A stretch of 24,966 nt of DNA from a virus: the IMG/VR virus record IMGVR_UViG_3300033151_000312, positions 1 through 24,966 of that record. One strand, given 5' to 3'. The notes beneath the pieces were generated by a model. It made no database searches, was not told where the DNA came from, and saw only the letters and a program-made list of their open reading frames with translations. A program made the position numbers and the translations under genes. This document shows, in pieces, positions 1 to 6,680 of this stretch. Position 1 is the first letter of the stretch. Every line of letters starts with the position of its first letter.

Positions 1-157
1 CGTCGTATGCGTTGTGAACATCAATGCTGACTGTGTAACCAGCGCCAGGACCGTCACCTGTAGTATCTACAAGAACAGCGCGAATCACGCCAACAGTCCA
101 ATCAATGTCTGCTTCTAGAAAAGCCTGTCTACCCAGGCCATAAAGTGCGTTAGCCAT
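1..157 (-). CDS. Virion-region protein of unknown function, 3' end outside window
   Basis: The first 52 codons are visible; the gene runs off the left edge. The product starts MANALYGLGRQAFLEADIDW and continues with a strand-rich stretch containing AVLVDTTGDGPGAGYTV. The N-terminal pattern (MANALY..GR..FL...IDW....I...LVD) resembles, from memory, a family of small beta-rich proteins found in head-tail regions of actinophages, usually annotated only as hypothetical or structural. The start is fixed by GGAGG at 174-170, 12 bases upstream of the ATG, a slightly long spacing. It follows its own terminator/promoter junction, downstream of the capsid genes, so a virion role is likely but unproven. 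It overlaps the small frame at 150-236 by 8 bases. Confidence 0.75.
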   Translation of the reverse strand, partial: MANALYGLGRQAFLEADIDWTVGVIRAVLVDTTGDGPGAGYTVSIDVHNAYD

Positions 158-236
158 ATTTATCCCATACCTCCATCAGAAATGCATTCTGGATATGAAG
201 GCCAACAGGGAACGCGTCGTCCTTCCCTAGAAGCAT
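150..236 (-). CDS. Possible 28-residue peptide upstream of the virion-region gene
   Basis: A short open frame begins MLLGKDDAFPVGLHIQNAF, ends VWDKYG, and its stop overlaps the first 8 bases of the next gene, the usual spacing for translational coupling in this genome. Residue composition looks protein-like. Against it: no Shine-Dalgarno sequence precedes the ATG, the frame is very short, and part of it must also serve as ribosome-binding region for the downstream gene. It lies immediately downstream of a TATAAT box at 258-253. I do not recognise a family. It may be a real small gene or a leader peptide. Confidence 0.35.
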   Translation of the reverse strand: MLLGKDDAFPVGLHIQNAFLMEVWDKYG

Positions 237-252
237 CGGCAAACCACAACCG

Positions 253-258
253 ATTATA
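253..258 (-). promoter_or_regulatory. Candidate promoter -10 box (TATAAT)
   Basis: A perfect TATAAT reads on the minus strand at 258-253, preceded by TGCTG and lying between the hairpin at 274-310 and the next genes. No convincing -35 box is present 16-18 bases upstream; that position falls in the hairpin stem. It resembles the other extended -10 elements of this window but has two extra bases between TGC and the hexamer. Transcription would start near 246. Confidence 0.4.
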
Positions 259-273
259 CAGCACGGACGCGAA

Positions 274-310
274 GAAGGGAGGGATCGTCTCAATGGACGT
301 CCCTCCCTTC
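274..310 (-). terminator. Hairpin terminator after the 175-residue gene
   Basis: Positions 274-284 and 300-310 form an 11-bp perfect stem rich in G/C; four more pairs (286-289 with 296-299) can stack inside with one bulged base. Read on the minus strand the stem is followed by only a short pyrimidine run (TTCTTC), so termination may be imperfect. The rest of 311-393 holds no gene that I can see. Confidence 0.6.
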
Positions 311-393
311 AAAACAGGCGACTAGCGACTACCGACCTACACTGCCGCATTACCCGATCCCTGGAGGTAACCGGGCACGTCAAGCCTGCGAAC

Positions 394-921
394 TCAGGAA
401 GGCGTAATCGCCTTCATTGGACCCTCTTTCGGCTCACCGAAAGAAGTAACCGTGTTGCCAGAAGCGTCATCCAACAGGATAGACGGATCAACCGCAGCAA
501 TCCGAGACTTGATCGAATTCATCTGACGGACAGTAGCGTCAGCATCAGTTGCCATCTCCATCAAACGAGTCAACGCAGACACGTTCGTGATATGCGACAA
601 CTCGCCATCAAACTTCTTCCAATGCAACGAAAACAAAGCCTCTAGATCATCAGCAGACAATACGTTCGGATTCGCTGCAATCATCGCAGCATCCTCAGAA
701 TCATCTAGCAAAGTCACAGGAACCAGCATTCCGTTACTGAACGGGTCCTGACCCGGAGTAGCGGCTCTCTCCGTGTTGTACCGACGTTCATCAGGGGTCA
801 AATGAAGCAGACGACCACCACGAACAATCTCAGTAGCGAGATCACCGCGACGATCAAACTTCTTCACACCAATAGTCCCCTTGATAGCGGACTCCCAAGT
901 TTCAAACTCTTTCTTAGCCAT
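394..921 (-). CDS. Hypothetical virion-region protein, 175 residues
   Basis: The product starts MAKKEFETWESAIKG and is mostly charged and helical by composition. The middle contains GGRLLHLTPDERRYNTER and a tract (about residues 85-150) ending in a run likely to form helices (LTRLMEMATDADATVRQM). No catalytic motif, signal peptide or membrane segment is visible. GGAGG at 932-928, 6 bases before the ATG, fixes the start; a longer in-frame extension upstream to 1035 would cover the promoter and two terminators and is rejected. It follows the capsid gene after a double terminator and has its own promoter, so it is expressed separately from the head operon. Position suggests a head-tail or minor virion protein; I do not recognise the family with certainty. 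Confidence 0.8.
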   Translation of the reverse strand: MAKKEFETWESAIKGTIGVKKFDRRGDLATEIVRGGRLLHLTPDERRYNTERAATPGQDPFSNGMLVPVTLLDDSEDAAMIAANPNVLSADDLEALFSLHWKKFDGELSHITNVSALTRLMEMATDADATVRQMNSIKSRIAAVDPSILLDDASGNTVTSFGEPKEGPMKAITPS

Positions 922-951
922 AAATATCCTCCATAGACCGGGGTAATCGTC

Positions 952-960
952 ATTATAGCA
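952..960 (-). promoter_or_regulatory. Extended -10 promoter (TGC-TATAAT) for the 175-residue gene
   Basis: The minus strand reads TGCTATAAT at 960-952, a perfect -10 hexamer with an upstream TG, placed just after two tandem terminators and about 30 bases before the gene start. There is no TTGACA-like -35 at the right distance, as expected for an extended -10. The leader of roughly 24 bases contains the GGAGG ribosome site. Confidence 0.65.
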
Positions 961-975
961 CCAAAATGTAAGAAA

Positions 976-991
976 GGGAGCCGAAACTCCC
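976..991 (-). terminator. Second terminator after the capsid gene
   Basis: A 5-bp stem (976-980 with 987-991) with a 6-base loop is followed on the minus strand by TTTCTTACATTTT, a good T-rich tract. It lies about 40 bases beyond the stronger UUCG hairpin and directly before the next promoter. Confidence 0.6.
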
Positions 992-1030
992 CAACTTACT
1001 TCCTGTCGGGAAACCTTAAACGCGCAAAGA

Positions 1031-1048
1031 CCCACCCCGAAGGGTGGG
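1031..1048 (-). terminator. Strong UUCG-loop terminator after the major capsid gene
   Basis: CCCACCC and GGGTGGG (1048-1042 and 1037-1031 on the minus strand) enclose a TTCG loop, an extra-stable RNA tetraloop, followed by TCTTTGCGCG. It sits 37 bases after the capsid stop codon and ends the packaging/head operon. Confidence 0.8.
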
Positions 1049-1084
1049 CCGAATGCGTAGCTTCACTTGCTTCCTAGAGACCTA

Positions 1085-2041
1085 TCAGGCAGCTAGGTTA
1101 GAGTCAACGTAACGACGTGCTCGCGCTGGGCGATGTACGACGCCACCGAAGTCTCGGCGGGCAAGGAAATGCCAGTACCAGTTGTCCTGCTCAACGTACT
1201 CCTTCGAAAGAAGACCGCCCCAGAAGGCGAACTTCGAAGCATCACGAGACATAATGTACATCTCATTTGCTGGGAAGAAGCTGACGTCATTGTCATCCTC
1301 GTAGTTCTTGAGGGTAACAATGCGTGCACCACGGTATACACCGAGCACACCACGTTGAATCATCGCCTCGTTGGTTTCAGGAATGAAACCGGAGCCGTTG
1401 TTCGTTGTGCCAAGCAGTTGATCAATGAACTGCTCTGTCATAGTCGAGCGCCCAATAATCGTAATTTCGAATGTCTTGGACTCGTCACGGACCTCACGGA
1501 GAGCCGTGTTGACAGTGCCAAGATCCACACCCGAAGTTGTGAGATAGAAGGCGGACGAACTTGGAATAGCGGCCTGGAACGTAGCCAGGACTCGCTGGTT
1601 GATCTCAGCATCCATCCGCTGAATACCCAGATCGATCAGAGTCGTCTGTGTCTCAGAGAAGTTTGTGCGGCGCTTGTCTTCAAAGTCGTAGACATGGAAG
1701 CCAATGGTATCCCGAGGGATCTCCATGACCTGCGCCTTGAGCGTGCTGGCCTCAATGTGACCACCACGAGCGACCCAGAATGCACGTAGACCACGAACTT
1801 CCTTGACGAAGACTCGGCCATCGAACGGTGCGTTCTCGACCTCAGCCAACAGGGCAAGTAGGTTTTCGTGTGTAAAGCCTTCGAAGATAGTCTCAGTCAT
1901 TTCCTGAGCCATCTCTCGACGCCAAGCTGGGTCATCCCAGTTCTTAGCGGCGATTTCGTTCAGCTTATCGCGTGCTTCCCGAAGAGCCTTACGCTCTTCA
2001 ATGTCACGACCGTATGGATCGATGTAAGTAGAGTTTACCAT
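1085..2041 (-). CDS. Major capsid protein (HK97-like fold)
   Basis: A 318-residue protein in the expected place, immediately after the protease/scaffold and decoration-like genes and before a strong terminator. It has an N-terminal helical, charged region (about residues 12-75, with ERKALREARDKL), then a mixed region containing FDGRVFVKEVRGLRAFWVARGG, which suits an N-arm and E-loop, and a C-terminal domain with EITIIGRSTMTEQFIDQLLG and a region resembling the capsid P and A domains (GVLGVYRGARIVTLKNY). The length is normal for short HK97-type coat proteins without a long delta domain, consistent with scaffold being supplied by the upstream gene. AAGGGGG at 2056-2050, overlapping the stop codon of the preceding gene, fixes the ATG. 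The assignment rests on gene order plus recognisable sequence character; cross-linking residues cannot be judged. Confidence 0.9.
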   Translation of the reverse strand: MVNSTYIDPYGRDIEERKALREARDKLNEIAAKNWDDPAWRREMAQEMTETIFEGFTHENLLALLAEVENAPFDGRVFVKEVRGLRAFWVARGGHIEASTLKAQVMEIPRDTIGFHVYDFEDKRRTNFSETQTTLIDLGIQRMDAEINQRVLATFQAAIPSSSAFYLTTSGVDLGTVNTALREVRDESKTFEITIIGRSTMTEQFIDQLLGTTNNGSGFIPETNEAMIQRGVLGVYRGARIVTLKNYEDDNDVSFFPANEMYIMSRDASKFAFWGGLLSKEYVEQDNWYWHFLARRDFGGVVHRPARARRYVDSNLAA

Positions 2042-2054
2042 TTGTCAATCCCCC

Positions 2055-2642
2055 TTAGAACGTCAGTCGGCATTCGAATTCCTGCCGATCTGCGTCTACC
2101 TTAGTAACTACGAGCCAAGCGTTAGCCTGTGTTGCCGCAGTTTCGGTCCAATATCCATCAGTATCGTTTCCGGTACCGGGAATCAAATAGTCACCAACAA
2201 TGAGACTAACAGTAGCAGGCGAACCTGCAACCATTACTCGACCTGTATAGTCACGTGTGTTCAAGAAGGTCTCATCATCCGTATTGCGAAGAACAACCTT
2301 AACATCATTACCGCTAACAACCTGAACTGCTGCGCCTGCTGGCACAACATCAAGGTCACTATAAGTAGTGAGGAACGGATCATTCCCAGCAAACGCTGCT
2401 GGACCATACTCGTATACTGCAATACCAGCCTCACCGGCTAGTGGTCGTTCTGTTGCCGGTGTTGAATCCGCCAGAACAACTGGTTCCAAACCAAGTGCAT
2501 TTGCCACACCAAGCGTACCCGTGGTAGCATACTCAACCGGGGCGCCAATTGGAACAGCAGCCTGATCGAGGAAATGCCTACCCGAGCGCTGGCTCGACTG
2601 TGGCGGTGTGCGGAACTCGAAGTTCCGTCCATAATTGCTCAT
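2055..2642 (-). CDS. Head decoration-like protein
   Basis: A 195-residue, beta-rich and Gly/Ala/Val-rich protein located between the protease/scaffold gene and the capsid gene, the usual place of capsid-stabilising decoration proteins. Visible features are a basic/aromatic N-terminus (MSNYGRNFEFRTPP), PIGAPV near residue 32, GIAVYEYGPAAFAGNDPFLTT around 73-92, and two Gly-turn segments (GRVMVAGSP, GDYLIPGTGND). From memory this sequence type is common next to capsid genes in actinophages and is often left as a hypothetical or capsid-associated protein. No enzyme motif is seen. GGAGGG at 2657-2652, 9 bases upstream, supports the ATG. The role as decoration protein is inferred from position and composition. 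Confidence 0.75.
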   Translation of the reverse strand: MSNYGRNFEFRTPPQSSQRSGRHFLDQAAVPIGAPVEYATTGTLGVANALGLEPVVLADSTPATERPLAGEAGIAVYEYGPAAFAGNDPFLTTYSDLDVVPAGAAVQVVSGNDVKVVLRNTDDETFLNTRDYTGRVMVAGSPATVSLIVGDYLIPGTGNDTDGYWTETAATQANAWLVVTKVDADRQEFECRLTF

Positions 2643-2661
2643 CTATATCAACCCTCCGGTA

Positions 2662-3240
2662 TCAGAGCGTCGAGAGATCAACCTTACGAAGCTGAGCCAG
2701 GGTTGCACCCATCGTCATCTCCGTAGAGCCATCTTCACGACCTGCCTTCATGGCAGTCTCACCCAATGTGTCATCGGAATCAGACGACTTGTCCTCATCC
2801 TCATCATCAGACTTAATCGACGCTGCCGCATAATCAGCTAGAAGAGCTTCGAACGTCTCATCGTCCATAGAAGCCCAACGCTCAGCGTTAGCCTCTAGGT
2901 ACTCCGCAGGGAAGGACGCAGTGTCCTTAACCTGGGTGAGTCGCTCGTCACGACGTGCAGCAATTTCAGCGGCTTCAGCGGAAGCAACAGCCTCTGCATC
3001 CAACCACGCTACCACGGCGTCACGCTCTTCAGTAGCTGCCTGTGCTTCAAGCACGGCAGTATCGAGCTTCTTCTCAAGTTCAGCTACCTGCACTTCAGCG
3101 GCCTCTCGGATCTCAGCGATCTTGAGTTCGACGGCATCTGCATCAGCAGACATCTTCAAAGTCTCAAGTTCAGCCATGACCGGAGCCAACGCCTCAGCGA
3201 CAGCAGCCTGGAACTCGGCTTCGGTGTAAGTATCAGTCAC
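2662..3240 (-). CDS. Probable nested scaffolding protein from an internal GTG
   Basis: Inside the protease-scaffold gene, in the same frame, a GTG at 3240-3238 is preceded by GGAGG at 3253-3249 within AGGGAGGG, 8 bases away, which is one of the best ribosome sites in the window. Initiation there gives a 192-residue protein starting (V/M)TDTYTEAEFQAAV that is exactly the coiled-coil scaffold half, without the protease. The same in-frame arrangement is known for lambda C/Nu3 and related head genes. A supporting point is that the parent gene's own start has no comparable ribosome site, so scaffold could be made in excess. The SD could arise by chance because it encodes Glu-Arg-Glu-Gly, so this remains a strong inference. 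Confidence 0.6.
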   Translation of the reverse strand: MTDTYTEAEFQAAVAEALAPVMAELETLKMSADADAVELKIAEIREAAEVQVAELEKKLDTAVLEAQAATEERDAVVAWLDAEAVASAEAAEIAARRDERLTQVKDTASFPAEYLEANAERWASMDDETFEALLADYAAASIKSDDEDEDKSSDSDDTLGETAMKAGREDGSTEMTMGATLAQLRKVDLSTL

Positions 3241-4116
3241 CGTGTCACCCTCCCTTTCGGAGTCACTCTCAGACAGGGCACGGTCGTGCTCTGTCAAGTC
3301 TTCTTTCGTCTTCTGATCAGAAACAATTGAATTTCCATCAGATGAATCAATACCTTTCTGCAAGAATCCGAGCATTACTTCCTCAATTTGATGCGAAGAT
3401 AAGTGCGGAGAGTCGGCCTCAATAGAGTTATAGACCTCTTCCGCTTCGGCCGCATGTTGCTTTACATACCTGGAAATATCTGTGATCTCTGCACCTTTCC
3501 AGCCAGGCTGAGTAGGAGGCAGAATCAATGCTCCGCCCAAGAAATGCGGGTTGTTGATCTGACGAATAGCGTTCTCTGTCTTGTTCCAATCGCCGTAAGA
3601 CTCGTGGAACGCTCCCTTGAATGGGAACGTTTCGTTCTCGCCCATATCAGCAGTATGGAATGTGACGCTCTCACCGATGCACTCCATCGAGAAAAACAAA
3701 GCTCCTTCGGCATGTGCGCGTTCAACAAGCTCTAGTTCCTCTGGGAAATATGCTTTCCAGAAAGCACCCAGAGCTTCGATCCAAGGGTTAACGCCTTCTT
3801 GCGCAAGTTCATCAGTTGGGTACATCATCGACGTGTTCGTGAATGTACCAACGATGTTCTTTTGATCGTGAAGCAGGTTCATCGGAGCATACTGAATAGT
3901 AGGCTCAGCCATCGTCAAGTCAGCATGAGTCCACATCTGACGATTCTGGTTCGGGTTGTCAGCTTCTACATAACGGCCAACGATCCACTTCAAAGCAGAG
4001 TTAGCAGCGATGTGATCGCTGTACCAGTTCTCTGCGGCTAGTTCCTTCTGGTCGTCAATGACCCGCGCACGTGCGCCAAGGAAATACGAACGGGAACCTG
4101 GGACAACGATGCTCAT
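2662..4116 (-). CDS. Capsid maturation protease with C-terminal scaffold domain
   Basis: A 484-residue two-part protein (counted from the ATG at 4116). Residues about 1-240 look like a phage prohead protease: NLLHDQKNIVGTF places a His at about 83 next to a turn and strand, and ALFFSMECIGES supplies a candidate nucleophile Ser at about 143, the His...Ser spacing of the S78/assemblin-type enzymes. Residues about 290-425 are Ala/Glu-rich heptad-like coiled coil (AELETLKMSADADAVELKI onward), and the C-terminus is acidic (DDEDEDKSSDSDD) then basic, typical of scaffold that binds and leaves the coat. The ATG follows the sulfotransferase stop by 7 bases; a TTG at 4134 is an alternative start. A strong internal ribosome site at 3253-3249 implies separate scaffold production. 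Function is inferred; catalytic residues are tentative. Confidence 0.85.
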   Translation of the reverse strand: MSIVVPGSRSYFLGARARVIDDQKELAAENWYSDHIAANSALKWIVGRYVEADNPNQNRQMWTHADLTMAEPTIQYAPMNLLHDQKNIVGTFTNTSMMYPTDELAQEGVNPWIEALGAFWKAYFPEELELVERAHAEGALFFSMECIGESVTFHTADMGENETFPFKGAFHESYGDWNKTENAIRQINNPHFLGGALILPPTQPGWKGAEITDISRYVKQHAAEAEEVYNSIEADSPHLSSHQIEEVMLGFLQKGIDSSDGNSIVSDQKTKEDLTEHDRALSESDSEREGDTVTDTYTEAEFQAAVAEALAPVMAELETLKMSADADAVELKIAEIREAAEVQVAELEKKLDTAVLEAQAATEERDAVVAWLDAEAVASAEAAEIAARRDERLTQVKDTASFPAEYLEANAERWASMDDETFEALLADYAAASIKSDDEDEDKSSDSDDTLGETAMKAGREDGSTEMTMGATLAQLRKVDLSTL

Positions 4117-4123
4117 ACGTAGA

Positions 4124-4675
4124 CTATCGGTCAATCACACTAGACAGATTGAAAATTTCCAGATCCCTGTCGTAGAACTCCAATACCTTCTGACGTCCTA
4201 CGTCGCCAAGCATTTCTACAAACGTATCAGCCTCTACACTATCCGAAGCATTCCATTTACCCAATGCCACCGGAATTTGCAGATAATCAGTGAGTCTGTC
4301 TCCTAGACGGTCATCCAAAGAGAACACCTTGTCAGCCCATGCATGGCTCCACCATTGAGGTTCTGTGTGATGGTCAACAACTCGTGGGCCTTCTTTGATC
4401 TCGTTCTGCAAGAACTCGTGTAGGTCGTTGATGAATCCAGGGATTCTACGGTCCAAGCCATGCACTACATGCCAATACCACAGCACGCCAGAGACATAGC
4501 GCGAGAAAGGCTCACGCACGACAACGAAGCCTTCTGCCTCCACAGGACGCACACTGCACAGATCGAAACGCGACCATCCCTGCTCTATGAAAAACCGAGA
4601 GAGAGATGTGCTAGCACATTTGTACACCTCCGTGTACAAGTGGCTGCCCGAATACCCAGACAGTCGACGCTTCAT
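4124..4675 (-). CDS. Sulfotransferase-like protein inside the head operon
   Basis: A 183-residue protein with the signature pieces of PAPS-dependent sulfotransferases of the family-2 (carbohydrate) type. EVYKCASTSLSRFF at residues 16-29 fits the 5'-phosphosulfate loop, with Lys19 where the family has its catalytic Lys. VVVREPFSRYVSG at 51-63 fits the 3'-phosphate-binding strand/helix, and DHHTEPQWW (101-109) matches the His/Pro-Gln element seen downstream in this family. The C-terminal FYDRDLEIFNL also fits. It is shorter than cellular enzymes and has no membrane anchor, so it would act in the cytoplasm. It overlaps the portal stop (TAATG) and is followed by the protease gene after 7 bases, so it is co-translated with head proteins. 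Substrate unknown; virion protein or its glycan is possible. Confidence 0.75.
   Translation of the reverse strand: MKRRLSGYSGSHLYTEVYKCASTSLSRFFIEQGWSRFDLCSVRPVEAEGFVVVREPFSRYVSGVLWYWHVVHGLDRRIPGFINDLHEFLQNEIKEGPRVVDHHTEPQWWSHAWADKVFSLDDRLGDRLTDYLQIPVALGKWNASDSVEADTFVEMLGDVGRQKVLEFYDRDLEIFNLSSVIDR
4606..4638. repeat. Two adjacent perfect inverted repeats inside the sulfotransferase gene
   Basis: Positions 4606-4619 are a 14-bp perfect palindrome (ATGTGCTAGCACAT). Positions 4621-4638 are a second perfect inverted repeat with 7-bp arms (TGTACAC/GTGTACA) around CTCC. Both lie in the codons for residues 13-23, the phosphosulfate-binding loop. On the minus strand the second repeat also contains GGAGG, 7 bases before an out-of-frame ATG-TGC-TAG. 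Confidence 0.7.
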
Positions 4676-6342
4676 TACGCCTCTTTAGCAGGACCTCGAC
4701 CCGGACCAGAATCAGTAGACTTGGTGTTAGTGCCACCGCCACCCGCAGATCCACCACCGGCTCGACCGGCACCCTTCGGAGATGCCCCGCCTCCAGGCTG
4801 ACCACCTCCAGGCTGACCGGGCTGACCGCTGAACGGTACTTCGGTAGGCTTGAAGATGTCGTCGTAGCCGTCCTCTTCCTCACGTTCACGCTTACGTGCC
4901 TCGTCTTCCTGGTTGATGTCAACCTCGCCGAGTAGCGTCTCACGGGAAATGTCGCCACGGTCACGAAGATCAAGCATGAACGTAGTCATGTTCGGATCGA
5001 ACTCTAGAGAGATACGACGTGGGATGTAATTCAGGACAGGCTTGTCTTCAAGCTTGGATTCATTCATCTTGTAGGCTCTCGTGAAAATTTCGTCTTCCAT
5101 TGTGCGGCCAATGTTCTGCCGACGAGATTCCATTCCCTTCGCAACAACACGAGCCAACTTGAGCGAATCGTCGCCCTTGGCACCAGCAGCGAAGTTACCA
5201 GTCATGAACATCTGATACAAACGGGCGGTGATACGAGCATCAATACCGTTGTACCTCGTAGGATCAAGCGTCTGATCCGTCTTCGGGGTGATGATCTCAA
5301 CCTCGATACGGTGATCGCCAACAATGACAGGAACACGAGCAGCGCCACGGACCTGACCGGCCAGAGCGTTGACTTCATTCTGCTTTGCAGGCATTGTGTC
5401 AGAACCCTTTTTGACAAGCACGATGAAGTTGGTGCCACCAATCAGGTGAGCACGGTCCATCTGTCGAAGCTGATGCTTCAAGTCGAGAAGCTCGAACACA
5501 GACTTCATACGGACCTCAGCGAAACGCATGTAATCAGGACGTGTCGAGGTGATACGGAACACACGGTTTGGGTTGAGCCAGAACATGTTGCTGGTGTCTG
5601 CGCCAGAGTAGTTCGTTATTAGACTCGCCTCTGCACGATCCGGTTCATATCGAGAGTCAATTAGCTGACCAACAGCCAAATCGCTTGTGTTCTGGCCAGC
5701 CAGCACCGAGTCGATAGCAGCACCTTCGTTCCTGTCAACAACATACGCTAGACGTTCTTGTCCAAACAAGAAATTCCCGACAGGAACAACCTTGAGAGGA
5801 TCAAGAATCGTCATAGCTGTCGGAACGCGCATGTTCTTGAATTCCTTGCGCTTCTTGTTGCCGTCTGCTGTCTTGCCACGAACACGATAACTCTTCGTAC
5901 CCCAAAGCACACCAACATAACATTGCGACACTATGAATAGCTCACGCCAAATCTCGCGGAGTCGTTCTTCCAGGTTCAGATCATCTGACACCTGATTCCA
6001 GAAATCTTCTTCGTCGCGGTCTTCGCAGTCGATGCGTGCCTTGTTGAAAGCCAACGCTTCTGTCGTCTCAAGAATGCCGGACACAACATCATCAGTCTGA
6101 GCAGCGTCGAACGCTACTGCGAACTGTTCGAAAACTTTGTCTGGGGTAACGAACCTATCTCGTTCAAAAATTCCACCCGCACGCCCTCCACCGCTAATCT
6201 GCTGACCCCAGCGGGTCAGAGCAGCAACCTCAGGATGCTGTTCATTAAGAGCGGAGAAGACATCATCTGACGAAACGTCCGTGTCGTTCAAAACGACTGT
6301 CCCGATATCCGGGTCCACCATGATTTCTGATCCTGCGGTCAT
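4675..6342 (-). CDS. Portal protein
   Basis: A 555-residue protein in the canonical place between large terminase and the protease/scaffold. The body has portal-like features: a long helical region, a beta segment with RVPTAMTILDPLKVVPVGN (about 177-195), a segment SVFELLDLKHQLRQMDRAHLIGGTNFIVLVKKG (about 285-317) that fits the portal wing and stem, and YNGIDARITARLYQMFMTG (about 371-389) that fits the clip/crown approach. The last 50 residues are a Gly/Pro-rich tail (GQPGQPGGGQPGGG...) encoded by a 15-bp tandem repeat. The start overlaps the previous stop (ATGA). Twelve copies would form the vertex ring through which DNA is packaged. Identification is by length, order and sequence character; high confidence. 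Confidence 0.88.
   Translation of the reverse strand: MTAGSEIMVDPDIGTVVLNDTDVSSDDVFSALNEQHPEVAALTRWGQQISGGGRAGGIFERDRFVTPDKVFEQFAVAFDAAQTDDVVSGILETTEALAFNKARIDCEDRDEEDFWNQVSDDLNLEERLREIWRELFIVSQCYVGVLWGTKSYRVRGKTADGNKKRKEFKNMRVPTAMTILDPLKVVPVGNFLFGQERLAYVVDRNEGAAIDSVLAGQNTSDLAVGQLIDSRYEPDRAEASLITNYSGADTSNMFWLNPNRVFRITSTRPDYMRFAEVRMKSVFELLDLKHQLRQMDRAHLIGGTNFIVLVKKGSDTMPAKQNEVNALAGQVRGAARVPVIVGDHRIEVEIITPKTDQTLDPTRYNGIDARITARLYQMFMTGNFAAGAKGDDSLKLARVVAKGMESRRQNIGRTMEDEIFTRAYKMNESKLEDKPVLNYIPRRISLEFDPNMTTFMLDLRDRGDISRETLLGEVDINQEDEARKREREEEDGYDDIFKPTEVPFSGQPGQPGGGQPGGGASPKGAGRAGGGSAGGGGTNTKSTDSGPGRGPAKEA
4791..4820 (-). repeat. 15-bp tandem repeat in the portal gene tail
   Basis: The unit at 4791-4805 repeats at 4806-4820 with the last two bases changed. 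It encodes GQPGG twice in the low-complexity C-terminal tail of the portal, a site where copy number could drift between relatives. Confidence 0.7.
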
Positions 6343-6680
6343 TTGCTAGTTGTCTCCCATTCGAACTGACTTACTGAAAATACTCTGGACCAAATCTTGA
6401 ACTGCCTATCACACTCTTTGAGAAATGGATCAACCTCTTGAGTACGAAACACCTGTAATCCTCTAGTCTCCTTGCGAACAACCTGACTTCTCATCTGCGA
6501 TGCTCTTGCTGACATGCCAGAGAGCGAACGGAAGATTTCATCCTCATCGACGCCAAAACAGTTCATGACATCGTAAAACTCGTCCAGTTCGGCTCTCCAG
6601 CCATTCAAATCGTCTCGTCCGCTTCTCCTAACAGGTGTTGGCTGATGTGCTTTTGGGGCTAATCCTAGTTCAAGCTCCAT
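6339..6680 (-). CDS. Hypothetical 113-residue protein between terminase and portal
   Basis: I do not recognise this protein. It starts MELELGLAPKAHQPTPVRRSG, with a Pro/basic N-terminus, then charged helices (WRAELDEFYDVMNCFGVDEDEIFRSL), and ends with an aromatic stretch (FKIWSRVFSVSQFEWE). No membrane segment or known motif. Its ATG overlaps the preceding gene by 11 bases and its TGA overlaps the portal ATG (ATGA), so it is translationally coupled to both. In related phages small head or packaging accessory genes occur here; any role is inferred from position. Confidence 0.75.
   Translation of the reverse strand: MELELGLAPKAHQPTPVRRSGRDDLNGWRAELDEFYDVMNCFGVDEDEIFRSLSGMSARASQMRSQVVRKETRGLQVFRTQEVDPFLKECDRQFKIWSRVFSVSQFEWETTSK

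Noticed and set aside
922-1035. 38-residue N-terminal extension of the 175-residue gene
   Set aside because: It would read across a terminator hairpin and the promoter, and the ATG at 921 has GGAGG at ideal distance.
1133-1789. 218-residue plus-strand open frame opposite the major capsid gene
   Set aside because: It lies wholly antisense to a gene with clear function, has no ribosome site and no recognisable composition. The same holds for the other plus-strand frames, e.g. 7892-8413, 10413-10892, 15427-15918 and 22441-22968.
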